DNA of 8,427 nt from Sulfurimonas sp. Its GTDB lineage: Bacteria > Campylobacterota > Campylobacteria > Campylobacterales > Sulfurimonadaceae. This document shows, one piece after another, positions 1 through 6,665 of the stretch. Under the pieces are notes generated by a model. The model was given only the letters and a program-made list of their open reading frames with translations, had not been told where the DNA came from and did not search any database. The stretch's first letter is position 1. Each line of letters begins with the position of its first letter. The stretch lies in NCBI GenBank assembly GCA_027056465.1, contig JALUKS010000151.1:1-8427 (forward strand). Reading direction: 5' to 3'. A program made the translations under genes and the position numbers.

Positions 1-529
1 ATTCTATATTATTTACCAGCATCTTATCAAAACTATTTTTTTCAAATCCAGTAAACAAAACAGTAATTTTTACATACTTTTCACCAACAGATTTGTCAGT
101 TGTTGTTCCCCAAATAATATCTGCTTCATAGTGAGCATTTTCATTTATTATTTCCATTGCTTCAGTAATTTGCATAACAGGTAAATCAGGGTGAATTAAA
201 AAATGTATCAAAATTCCTGATATTGTATGCATCAAATTATAATCCAAAGATGAATTTCTAATAGCTAGTTTTATCGCTTCAGTTGCTGAGTTTCCACCCT
301 CATACTCACCAATACCACTAAATGCAATACCTCCATGATTTAGAATATTTTCTATATCAATAAAATTAAGATTTATATCATTTTCTCCACTTGGTATTAC
401 AACTCCAAGCATACCTTTGATTGACTTTTTGATTTTATCACTAAACTTTGTATTATTTACATATTTATAGAACTCTTTTTGAACTAAATCTCTATTCATA
501 TTTGCTTCTGCTACTGTAAATGTTTCCAT
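1..529 (-). CDS. FtsZ-like protein lacking the GTP-binding domain (3' end outside window)
   Basis: The visible 176 residues match the C-terminal half of FtsZ. Residues 36-62 resemble the end of helix H7 and the T7 loop (INLNFIDIENIL against FtsZ NxDxxD). They are followed by a GIAFSGIGEYEGGNSATEAI block (FtsZ: A-M-G-S-G-A-GE-RA-EA), a central strand SGILIHFLI, and VKITVLFTGFE, which matches the FtsZ TVxATGF strand. The start ATG is secure: it has a strong ribosome site (AGGAG) 7 bases upstream, and an in-frame TAA lies a few codons before that. The Rossmann GTPase half with its GGGTGTG loop is therefore absent; only about 45 lysine-rich, probably helical residues precede the T7 region. The middle T7 acidic residue is Asn (N53, N55, D58). 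By FtsZ biology it could bind one face of an FtsZ subunit and cap or modulate filaments; that role is inferred. The gene is AT-richer than its neighbours. A tubulin/FtsZ-family paralogue of other function is possible. Confidence 0.72.
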   Translation of the reverse strand, partial: METFTVAEANMNRDLVQKEFYKYVNNTKFSDKIKKSIKGMLGVVIPSGENDINLNFIDIENILNHGGIAFSGIGEYEGGNSATEAIKLAIRNSSLDYNLMHTISGILIHFLIHPDLPVMQITEAMEIINENAHYEADIIWGTTTDKSVGEKYVKITVLFTGFEKNSFDKMLVNNIE

Positions 530-557
530 TACACTTCTCCTAAAATTTTATAGAAGA

Positions 558-563
558 AGTATA
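558..563 (-). promoter_or_regulatory. Possible -10 box for the FtsZ-like gene
   Basis: The minus strand reads TATACT here, about 29 bases before the ATG, which would give a short leader holding the AGGAG site. No clear -35 is visible, which is usual for Campylobacterota sigma-70 promoters. A second AT-rich candidate (TATAAAAT, 545-552) sits too near the ribosome site to be likely. Confidence 0.35.
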
Positions 564-579
564 AGATTTGGGAGTGACA

Positions 580-599
580 CCTTTATGTCTGGTTAAAGG
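580..599. repeat. Perfect 6-bp inverted repeat with 8-base loop, followed by a T run
   Basis: CCTTTA (580-585) and TAAAGG (594-599) are perfect reverse complements. On the + strand they are followed by ATA and seven T (602-609), the shape of a small intrinsic terminator. No + strand gene precedes it. It lies between the Cys-rich protein gene and the FtsZ-like gene, just upstream of the putative promoter of the latter, so an operator is also possible. The stem is short, and function is unproven. Confidence 0.35.
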
Positions 600-652
600 A
601 TATTTTTTTAATGGTGTAAGATTTCTAAGCTAGAGTATATAAATTTTTCATA

Positions 653-859
653 TTAAAATTCAAATCCACCAGTATCGCCTTTTGACATACTGTTATAGAC
701 TGCTTTGACATACTCATCTCTAAGGGAACAGCCAAAGTAGGACTCACAGAGACTACAGCTCTTGTGATCCTTATCTTTTTGACAACTCTGAAGCTTCTTT
801 ATCATCTCATCGAGGTAAAGCTCAAACTTATCTTTTTGCTCCTTAGGCATTCTTTGCAT
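653..859 (-). CDS. Small Cys-rich conserved hypothetical protein, last gene of the mobB-fbp operon
   Basis: A 68-residue soluble protein with no signal or membrane segment. The N-terminal half is charged and helical (residues 4-33). It has four cysteines at 26, 35, 38 and 44 (C-x8-C-x2-C-x5-C), which suggests a bound metal or a redox site. It ends with a distinctive GDTGGFEF tail. From memory it corresponds to the small protein next to fbp in C. jejuni (Cj0839c region); its function is unknown to me. The start overlaps the end of fbp by 17 bases, which suggests translational coupling. AGAGG lies 3 bases before the first ATG. A second in-frame ATG at 850 would remove only three residues. The stop is TAA, and no terminator hairpin follows directly. 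Confidence 0.8.
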   Translation of the reverse strand: MQRMPKEQKDKFELYLDEMIKKLQSCQKDKDHKSCSLCESYFGCSLRDEYVKAVYNSMSKGDTGGFEF

Positions 860-1685
860 AAACCTCTTTTACACGCTCTATTTCGTAGCGAGAACCAAAG
901 AAACAGATGGCAGTATCGTGAATGTGTGAATGACCTAGCGTCATAAGGTCATTTTTACCATCTATAGCATAACCACCTGACTTTTCATAGATAAATGCAA
1001 AAGGAAATACTTCAAAAAGGCGACGTAATTTTCCCTCTGGCTTATCGCTAGTACCAGGGTAAGAGAAGAGTCCACCACCTTTGAGGAGTATCTGGTGTAA
1101 GTCTGGAACCATACCACCAGAGTAACGCAGTCTATAACCCTCTTTGAAAAATGAATCTATCATATCTTTATGGTAAGGCGCCCAGTTCTGTTGTGTGCCA
1201 CCTGGAGCCATAAGCTTCCCTTTTTCAGTGATTTTTATCTCTTTTACAAACTCAAACTCACCATCTTGAAGAAGATAGAGTTTTGTTCTGTTCTCAGCAA
1301 AAACCATCTCAACACGAGGTCCATGGACTACATAACATGCAGCTACCATATTTTGCGTACCAAAGGCATTTTCATAGATACCATAAATAGAACCAACACT
1401 AAGATTTACATCCACTAAAGAAGAACCATCAAGAGGATCATAAGCGATATAGTACTTCCCATCTTCATGTAAAAGCATCTCTTTCTCTTTCTCTTCACTT
1501 GCTATCGTATGGATAGAAGCAACCTTAGCGAACTCCTCTTGAATAATCAAATCGCACTGAATATCAAGTTGTAGTTGCGTTTCTCCAGAACTATTTTCAA
1601 GTTGTGAGTACCCTATATCTTTTACATCTATAGCATTTTTTACTCTCTTAGCACTTCTCTGTATCGCGTCAAATATATCTCTCAT
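843..1685 (-). CDS. fbp: Class I fructose-1,6-bisphosphatase
   Basis: Hydrolyses fructose 1,6-bisphosphate to fructose 6-phosphate in gluconeogenesis in the cytosol; in an autotroph it would also serve sugar-phosphate supply. The 280-residue product shows the Mg-binding signature DPLDGSS at 83-89, preceded by E64/E65. It also has the substrate region RYSGGMVPDLHQIL (187-200) and GKLRRLFEVFPFAFIYEKSGG (218-238), which holds the catalytic-site Glu (E225) and the typical family end block. The start was chosen at 1685 (MRDIFDAI) because AAGGA stands six or seven bases before it. The longer frame from 1730 would run 15 residues into mobB and has no ribosome site. The gene follows mobB after 14 bases and overlaps the next small gene, so the three are probably one transcript. 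All key residues are present and the length fits the epsilonproteobacterial family. Confidence 0.96.
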   Translation of the reverse strand: MRDIFDAIQRSAKRVKNAIDVKDIGYSQLENSSGETQLQLDIQCDLIIQEEFAKVASIHTIASEEKEKEMLLHEDGKYYIAYDPLDGSSLVDVNLSVGSIYGIYENAFGTQNMVAACYVVHGPRVEMVFAENRTKLYLLQDGEFEFVKEIKITEKGKLMAPGGTQQNWAPYHKDMIDSFFKEGYRLRYSGGMVPDLHQILLKGGGLFSYPGTSDKPEGKLRRLFEVFPFAFIYEKSGGYAIDGKNDLMTLGHSHIHDTAICFFGSRYEIERVKEVYAKNA

Positions 1686-1699
1686 GTTTTTCCTTTGTG

Positions 1700-2203
1700 T
1701 TAAACTTTTTTGGCGTTTTTTAATATCCACTCTATTATGGCATCTGTATCGTTAAGATCGAGTTGCTCAATATTTTCTGGAATATCGTAGTTTTGTGTGT
1801 TTATAGTGTAGTCTGTTGCTAGCGCATTCATATAGGGAATATAATCTTTATCTATATGGTTACGAAAGACACTGATTCTTGGTAGTGGAAGATTTTTAAG
1901 ACCCTCCACGAGTAGAACATCAAACTTATCAAAGAGTCTTATCATATCATCAAGTTCTGATTGACGCTTAGAGAAGTAAGTGGTACGATTAGGGGAGGTG
2001 ACTATCACTTCTGCACCTGTATCGCTAAACTTATAACTATCTTTTCCCGCTACATCAAACCGAGCCTTATCTTTTGGGTCATGTTTAATGATGGCAACTT
2101 CAAGATGATGCTCATGAATGAGCTTTCTTGCTACTTTTAAAATAAGAGTAGTTTTTCCACTATTAGATGGACCAGTAAACGCGACTGCTAATCTTTTGCT
2201 CAA
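1700..2203 (-). CDS. mobB: Molybdopterin-guanine dinucleotide biosynthesis protein MobB
   Basis: P-loop GTP-binding adaptor that aids MobA in attaching GMP to molybdopterin, for the cofactor of DMSO reductase-family enzymes such as nitrate reductase or formate dehydrogenase. Counting from the chosen start, the product has 167 residues. It shows Walker A GPSNSGKT at 11-18, the MobB motif IKHDPKD at 39-45, a FDVAGKDSYKFSDTGAEV block that binds nucleotide and metal in this family, and LLVEGLK as the Walker B-like strand. I chose the TTG at 2203 because GAGGA lies about 8 bases before it; the other in-frame TTG at 2218 overlaps that ribosome site and would add five residues. A non-ATG start suits a weakly expressed cofactor protein. 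The position next to fbp matches the C. jejuni order that I recall. Confidence 0.93.
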   Translation of the reverse strand: MSKRLAVAFTGPSNSGKTTLILKVARKLIHEHHLEVAIIKHDPKDKARFDVAGKDSYKFSDTGAEVIVTSPNRTTYFSKRQSELDDMIRLFDKFDVLLVEGLKNLPLPRISVFRNHIDKDYIPYMNALATDYTINTQNYDIPENIEQLDLNDTDAIIEWILKNAKKV

Positions 2204-2232
2204 TATATAAGTCCTCAAATAAAATTTTAATC

Positions 2233-2238
2233 ATTATA
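2233..2238 (-). promoter_or_regulatory. -10 box of the mobB-fbp operon
   Basis: The minus strand reads TGTATAAT, a perfect TATAAT with TG directly before it. It lies 29 bases upstream of the mobB TTG at 2203, so transcription should start near 2226 and leave a short leader containing GAGGA. It is back to back with the promoter for the lipoprotein gene. Confidence 0.65.
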
Positions 2239-2259
2239 CAAAAGAAGAGTTTAATAAGA

Positions 2260-2265
2260 TATAAT
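2260..2265 (+). promoter_or_regulatory. -10 box of the lipoprotein gene
   Basis: GATATAATTTCG holds a perfect TATAAT 23 bases before the ATG at 2289, with AAGGAAG in the short leader. The same TATAATTTCG string occurs in the tRNA-Glu promoter (minus strand, near 6780). There is no clear -35, as is usual in this phylum. Confidence 0.65.
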
Positions 2266-2288
2266 TTCGACTATACAAAAGGAAGAAA

Positions 2289-2747
2289 ATGAAAAATTTT
2301 TTACTAATTACATTAATATTAGCACTTTTTACAGGATGTTCAAGTTCAAATGCTTTTTCTAGGTTTAAACTTACTCAGAGACAAGCTGAAAGTGAAAACA
2401 GTATCTTAAGTGCTAAAATCTACTCTTCTGATACAACAGTTGGCCTTGTAAGTACACTTTATCTTAATCAAGTCTTTCCTGATATTTACAAAAAAGATGA
2501 ATCATTTTATGTTTCACTCTACATAAAAGATGGAGTAAAGGATTTACATTTTTTACTAAATGGAGAAGAGGCTATAAAAGTTAAAGAGTTGCAAAAAGCC
2601 AATGAGTTCTCCTCTCTTCTCTCTTCCAAAGAAAACTGGAAAAGGTACTATCTAGTAGAGTTTAGTAAGCAAGGCAAAAAATTAAGTTTTGTAGCAAAAA
2701 CTAAGCACTACAAATCAGATGCTCTTATCTATGAAAAAGAGAATTAA
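2289..2747 (+). CDS. Small lipoprotein of unknown function
   Basis: A 152-residue protein with a classic lipoprotein signal: a short basic start (MK), a hydrophobic stretch at 4-14 and a lipobox ending in C17 (FTGC), followed by Ser-rich residues. After Lgt and LspA processing the mature chain would be about 136 residues, anchored in the inner or outer membrane on the periplasmic side. The mature part is hydrophilic with alternating beta-type segments (residues 60-84 and 120-140), and I recognise no enzyme motif. A lipoprotein gene (Cj0842) holds the same place beside mobB in C. jejuni as I recall it, so this is probably a conserved Campylobacterota lipoprotein. The ribosome site AAGGAAG and the promoter at 2260 support the start. 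Its stop codon overlaps the stop of the convergent yggT. Confidence 0.85.
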   Translation: MKNFLLITLILALFTGCSSSNAFSRFKLTQRQAESENSILSAKIYSSDTTVGLVSTLYLNQVFPDIYKKDESFYVSLYIKDGVKDLHFLLNGEEAIKVKELQKANEFSSLLSSKENWKRYYLVEFSKQGKKLSFVAKTKHYKSDALIYEKEN

Positions 2748-3028
2748 AGAGAACGGAGTAGGGTACTCAATATTACAGTCACTATCTGAAGAGCCACAAT
2801 AATCACCAAAGGTGCTAAATCAAGCCCACTATAATCAGTTCTTATAAATTTTCTTACAAATTTATAAGCTGGTGAAGTTATACGGTTTAAAAACTGTACT
2901 ACGGGGTTGTAAGGGTCTGGGTTTACAAAAGTGAGTAGTGCTTGGATGATAAGTACCCAGATGTAAACGCCAATCAGGCTAATGAAAATGTTACCAATTC
3001 CTTGTGTTATCTCTATAAGTGCTTGCAT
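2744..3028 (-). CDS. yggT: YggT-family integral membrane protein
   Basis: A 94-residue protein with the YGGT family layout. It has a first membrane helix at about 11-35, the conserved FVNPDPYNPVVQFL motif at 34-47, then RITSPAYKFVRKFI, the GLDLAPLV motif at 68-75 and a second membrane helix to about 90. Family members are inner-membrane proteins linked to osmotic shock tolerance and to cell division or shape in several bacteria; the exact role is not known. Its ATG shares one base with the TAA of gltX (TAATG), so its translation is probably coupled to that gene. The 3' end overlaps the convergent lipoprotein gene by 4 bases, leaving no room for a terminator between them. In H. pylori and C. 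jejuni the next gene is slt as I recall; here slt is absent. Confidence 0.93.
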   Translation of the reverse strand: MQALIEITQGIGNIFISLIGVYIWVLIIQALLTFVNPDPYNPVVQFLNRITSPAYKFVRKFIRTDYSGLDLAPLVIIVALQIVTVILSTLLRSL

Positions 3029-4257
3029 TATTTTATAATCTCCCCAATATAATTTTTAAGATGCTGATATATCTCAGCAATATCTGAACCTTCGGTCGCG
3101 TTTGTTAATAGTAAACGAAGAGGGATAAGGTAGCTATCTCCCTCTAACCCTGACTCTTTTATAAGGTACTCTTTAAATAGAGCATACTCTTCAAAGTAGG
3201 GTGCATTTTTGATAATCTCTTTTAAGAGTGTAGTCTCTTTTGCGAACTCTTCTGGAATATTTCGCTCTGTAAATATAGGAGCTATTTTTGCTTTAAGCTC
3301 TTTTGTAGTTGCCACTTCATCTAAGTAAACGCGAGCAAGTTCCCCTATCTCTGCATCAGCAAAACCAACATAACGAGAGAGTTCTTTGGCATCAAGTGCT
3401 TGAAGATGTTTTCTGTTTACCTCTTGTAAAGCCTCTATACTAAAGCTTACAGGGGTTTGCGATATTTTTTCTAGCTCTAAAAACGCGATAGCCTCTTCTA
3501 AAGTAAATAGCTCTTGAGGCACTTCATCTCCTATAGTTACTAAATAATTTACAATAGCTTCAGGAAGAAAACCCTCTCTAAGTAACTCTTTAACAGTTGG
3601 TGCAGTATCAAGATTTTTTATTGTAGGCAGATAGAGATACTCTACTTGCTTCTCATACTTGAGGGCATCTCTTACATGTTTTTGCTTGAGTGTCTCCTCT
3701 CTAAACTCCTCCGAACGAATGATAAGAGAGATGTCACTCAACATATCATCAACACCAACAGCGAAGTTGTAAGTTGGCGTTTTATCTCGGTTTAAGATCA
3801 CAAAACTATCTATACTTTCAGGCTTATCAGGTCGTGCTATTCTAATACTAAAAGGATTTGTATTGTCTATAATAAGCTCGGCAGGGAGGTTTCTACAAGC
3901 ATCATCGTAAAGATACTTTTCACCTGCTTGTTTCGCCTCTTCGCGTTTGTTTGCAAGCCAGTTGTCTGAACAAAAACAGCTAAAGGCTTTTCTCTCATGA
4001 ACGAGTTGCAATGCCATAGCAGAGTGAAAACGGATATTTTGACTCTGATGGATAACTTGAGAGAACTCCACACCAAAAAGAGCAAGGAGATCTAAAATCT
4101 CATCATCTATCCCCTCAATAAGACTCTCTTTTTCTAAATCTTCAATACGAACTATAAAATCCTCTCCTCGTTGTTTCGCAACTATAAAGTTATACAGAGC
4201 GATACGGAGAGTATCTAGCTTCAAATCACTCGTAGGAGTAACGGCAAATCTTAACAT
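3028..4257 (-). CDS. gltX: Degenerate glutamyl-tRNA synthetase paralogue (GluRS2 position), likely catalytically dead
   Basis: 409 residues that align throughout with bacterial GluRS, but with the active site dismantled. The HIGH site, expected as HIGN in the DMHIGNLR context, reads KLDT (residues 13-16). The opening APSPTG is AVTPTS, and RIEDTD is RIEDLE. The GEDH-x2-NT block reads SEEFREET (182-189). The KMSKR loop expected before VKELLREGFLPEAI is gone: about eight residues are missing between LPTIKN (210-215) and TVKELL. What remains is intact: the Cys cluster CFC (94-96) with C121, the YNFAVGVDDMLSDISL core (163-178) and the helical anticodon-binding half (about 240-409). The ATG has AAGGA at good spacing, 13 bases after glnS. 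The frame is uninterrupted, which argues for a maintained non-catalytic role rather than a fresh pseudogene. It sits where H. pylori has the tRNA-Gln-specific GluRS2 (beside yggT), as I recall. Confidence 0.88.
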   Translation of the reverse strand: MLRFAVTPTSDLKLDTLRIALYNFIVAKQRGEDFIVRIEDLEKESLIEGIDDEILDLLALFGVEFSQVIHQSQNIRFHSAMALQLVHERKAFSCFCSDNWLANKREEAKQAGEKYLYDDACRNLPAELIIDNTNPFSIRIARPDKPESIDSFVILNRDKTPTYNFAVGVDDMLSDISLIIRSEEFREETLKQKHVRDALKYEKQVEYLYLPTIKNLDTAPTVKELLREGFLPEAIVNYLVTIGDEVPQELFTLEEAIAFLELEKISQTPVSFSIEALQEVNRKHLQALDAKELSRYVGFADAEIGELARVYLDEVATTKELKAKIAPIFTERNIPEEFAKETTLLKEIIKNAPYFEEYALFKEYLIKESGLEGDSYLIPLRLLLTNATEGSDIAEIYQHLKNYIGEIIK

Positions 4258-4270
4258 AAAAAATTCCTTT

Positions 4271-6523
4271 TTATCCTAACTTCTGTGCTAGAAGTTGGTT
4301 GACTATTTTTGGATTGGCTTTTCCACCTGTAGCTTTTAGCACCTGTCCAACGAAGAAACCTAAAAGCTTTTTGTTTCCAGCTCTAAACTTCTCAACATTA
4401 TCAGGATTTTTCTCAATAACTGCATCAATCATACTACCGATAATCTCAGGGTCACTAATCTGCACAAGCCCTTTACTCTCTACAATCTTGACTGGATTTT
4501 CTCCAGAAGTTACCATCTCTTCAAAGAGTTGCTTTGCGATTTTGTTAGATATAGTAGTATCATCTACCATCTTAATAAGCTCTGCAATCTGCTTAGGAGT
4601 AAACTTTAATGACTCTTTGCCACTCTGCTTTATCTCACGTGCTACTTCATTTGTAATGATATTTGCTAGATTTACAGGGCTATGAAGCACGCTAAGTGCC
4701 TCTTCAAAAAAGGCTGAAAGGTCTGCGTCACGAGCGAGAGTATTCGCAACTTCACTATTAAGCTTCAGCGTCTCACGGTATCTCGCAAAGAGACTCTCTT
4801 GCTCTGGAGTCATAGCGACGACTGCACCATCTATCTGTACTTTTTTCTCTTTAATTTGTGGCTTTGGTGGTGTGGCTTTTCTCTTCTTACCCCATGAGTC
4901 TTTGAGACCTACTATTTTATTATAAACTGGTTTCTCATCTGTGTAGTCTATTGGGTCAGCAAAAAAGTAGCCTTGTCTCTCAAACTGAAATCTCTCATCA
5001 GGTTTTTCTGTAACTACCGCAGGTTCAATGAGAGCATCTTTTATCACTTGTAGAGAGTTAGGATTAAGATCTTCTATACCCTCAGGCATTTCAGAAGAGT
5101 AGAGTCTATCATAGAGTCTCACTTCTACCTTTTTCGCCTTGTCGCCGCTCACCCAATGGATAGCACTTTTTACCTTAATGCCACTCGTATCAGAACCACT
5201 TTGAGAAGTAGGGTAGTACTCTGCTTTTATCTCTGTAATCTTGCCATCACTATCTTTGATAAGCTCTTTACATGCGATAATATATCCATGTTTGAGTCGT
5301 ACAGGTTGCTCAGGAGTAAGACGGAAGTAACCCTTAGGTGGGTTTTCTTCAAAATCATCGCGTTCTATGTAAATCTCACGAGAAAAAGGCAACTTTCGAG
5401 TTCCCTCTTTAGGCACATCATCAGGATAGTAAGAAGCATCAAGCTCCTCACCACTTCCTTCGTAGTTTTCAATAGTAACTTTAAGAGGGTCAAGCACACA
5501 CATAACACGTGGCACTTTTGGATTAAGGTCATCTCTTATAGTAAACTCTAACTGTGCAACATCCACCATAGAGTTTGCCTTGGCAATACCAACTTGATCA
5601 CAAAATGTCACTATAGATTCAGGAGTATAACCCTTTCTTCTTAATCCTGCGATGGTCGGTAAACGCGGATCATCCCAACCACTTACATAGTTACCCTCAA
5701 CCAACTCTAAGAGCTTGCGTTTACTCATAACTGTATAGTTTATGCCGAGTCTTGCAAATTCGTATTGGTATGGGCGAGGGGGGTTCAGCTCTAGTGTATC
5801 GAGTACCCAGTTATAGATGTCACGATTGTTCTCAAACTCTAGTGTACAGATAGAGTGCGAAACTCCCTCAATGTAGTCAGAGAGACAGTGTGCAAAGTCA
5901 TACATAGGGTAGATGCACCACTCACTTCCAGTTCTAAAGTGTTCAGCATGGCGAATACGGTACATAAGAGGGTCACGCATCTTCATATTTGGAGCAGACA
6001 TATCTATCTTCGCACGAAGAACATGCTCACCATCTTGAAACTCACCTTTTCGCATACGCTCAAACATATCTAAGTTCTCTTCTACAGTTCTACTTGCATA
6101 TTTACTGCGTTTACCCGCTTCAGTAACAGTGCCACGAAGCTCTCTCATCTCCTCTTCATCGACACTATCGACATAAGCTTTACCCGTTTTGATAAGCTTT
6201 ATAGCATACTCATGAATCTGTGCGAAGTAGTCAGAAGTGAAACGGACATTTCCCTCCCACTCATACCCTAACCATATCACGGCATCTTTCAGTGCTGCAA
6301 CGTATGCAGTATCCTCTTTTGTTGGATTTGTATCATCCATACGCAAGTTACAGTGACCATCATAATCACGAGCAATACCAAAGTTGATAAATATAGACTT
6401 AGCATGCCCAATATGTGGAAATCCGTTTGGTTCAGGAGGAAACCTTGTCACTATTTCCTTGTTCTTTCCTGATTGTAAATCTTTTTCGACTACTGTTTGC
6501 AGAAAATTTTTGCTCTGTTTCAT
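4271..6523 (-). CDS. glnS: Glutaminyl-tRNA synthetase with C-terminal GatB/YqeY-type domain
   Basis: Charges tRNA-Gln with glutamine using ATP in the cytosol. From the ATG at 6523 (MKQSKNF) the product has 750 residues; E. coli GlnRS has about 550. The GlnRS-type signature PPEPNGFPHIGHAKSI (30-45) holds HIGH at 37-40, and VMSKR stands at 265-269. CNLRMDDTNP follows the first block, as in true GlnRS, and the beta-barrel anticodon-binding region runs to about 555. After a basic Lys/Pro linker, residues 573-750 form a helical tail. It ends GKLLGFF-like with GKANPKIVNQLL, the hallmark of the GatB tail and YqeY family, as in Deinococcus GlnRS. AAGG lies about 10 bases before this ATG. An in-frame TTG at 6574 would add 17 residues without a ribosome site. 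Promoter-proximal gene of the glnS-gltX-yggT operon. All catalytic motifs look sound. Confidence 0.96.
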   Translation of the reverse strand: MKQSKNFLQTVVEKDLQSGKNKEIVTRFPPEPNGFPHIGHAKSIFINFGIARDYDGHCNLRMDDTNPTKEDTAYVAALKDAVIWLGYEWEGNVRFTSDYFAQIHEYAIKLIKTGKAYVDSVDEEEMRELRGTVTEAGKRSKYASRTVEENLDMFERMRKGEFQDGEHVLRAKIDMSAPNMKMRDPLMYRIRHAEHFRTGSEWCIYPMYDFAHCLSDYIEGVSHSICTLEFENNRDIYNWVLDTLELNPPRPYQYEFARLGINYTVMSKRKLLELVEGNYVSGWDDPRLPTIAGLRRKGYTPESIVTFCDQVGIAKANSMVDVAQLEFTIRDDLNPKVPRVMCVLDPLKVTIENYEGSGEELDASYYPDDVPKEGTRKLPFSREIYIERDDFEENPPKGYFRLTPEQPVRLKHGYIIACKELIKDSDGKITEIKAEYYPTSQSGSDTSGIKVKSAIHWVSGDKAKKVEVRLYDRLYSSEMPEGIEDLNPNSLQVIKDALIEPAVVTEKPDERFQFERQGYFFADPIDYTDEKPVYNKIVGLKDSWGKKRKATPPKPQIKEKKVQIDGAVVAMTPEQESLFARYRETLKLNSEVANTLARDADLSAFFEEALSVLHSPVNLANIITNEVAREIKQSGKESLKFTPKQIAELIKMVDDTTISNKIAKQLFEEMVTSGENPVKIVESKGLVQISDPEIIGSMIDAVIEKNPDNVEKFRAGNKKLLGFFVGQVLKATGGKANPKIVNQLLAQKLG

Positions 6524-6601
6524 TATTGTTAGACCTTTTTCGTAAAAACTTTTATATGAGGGGTATTTTAGCAAAAGAGAGCTTAGAATTTGTGTAGTAT
6601 T

Positions 6602-6609
6602 ATTGTATA
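6602..6609 (-). promoter_or_regulatory. Possible -10 region for the glnS operon
   Basis: The minus strand reads TATACAAT in a very AT-rich stretch about 80 bases before the glnS ATG. It would give a leader near 73 bases with no obvious hairpin. Read-through from the tRNA-Glu gene upstream is an alternative. Confidence 0.4.
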
Positions 6610-6665
6610 ATTTTGATTAATATTTTGAATTTATATAAAGTAGGGGATTTTTAATTATTTATAAG

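Noticed and set aside
1686..1730. Longer N-terminus for fructose bisphosphatase (start at 1730)
   Set aside because: It would overlap mobB, has no ribosome site, and adds 15 residues not expected in the family; the ATG at 1685 has AAGGA.
2756..2768. GAGTA-GGG-TACTC hairpin as a terminator for the convergent genes
   Set aside because: Only five pairs with a three-base loop, inside the yggT coding end, and no T run on either side.
5156..5551. Open frames on the + strand inside glnS, such as a 131-codon one, and similar ones within gltX and fbp
   Set aside because: They are antisense to clear conserved genes, lack ribosome sites and have unlikely protein composition.
6524..6574. Longer GlnRS from TTG at 6574
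   Set aside because: No ribosome site and a non-homologous leader; the ATG at 6523 fits the family start better.
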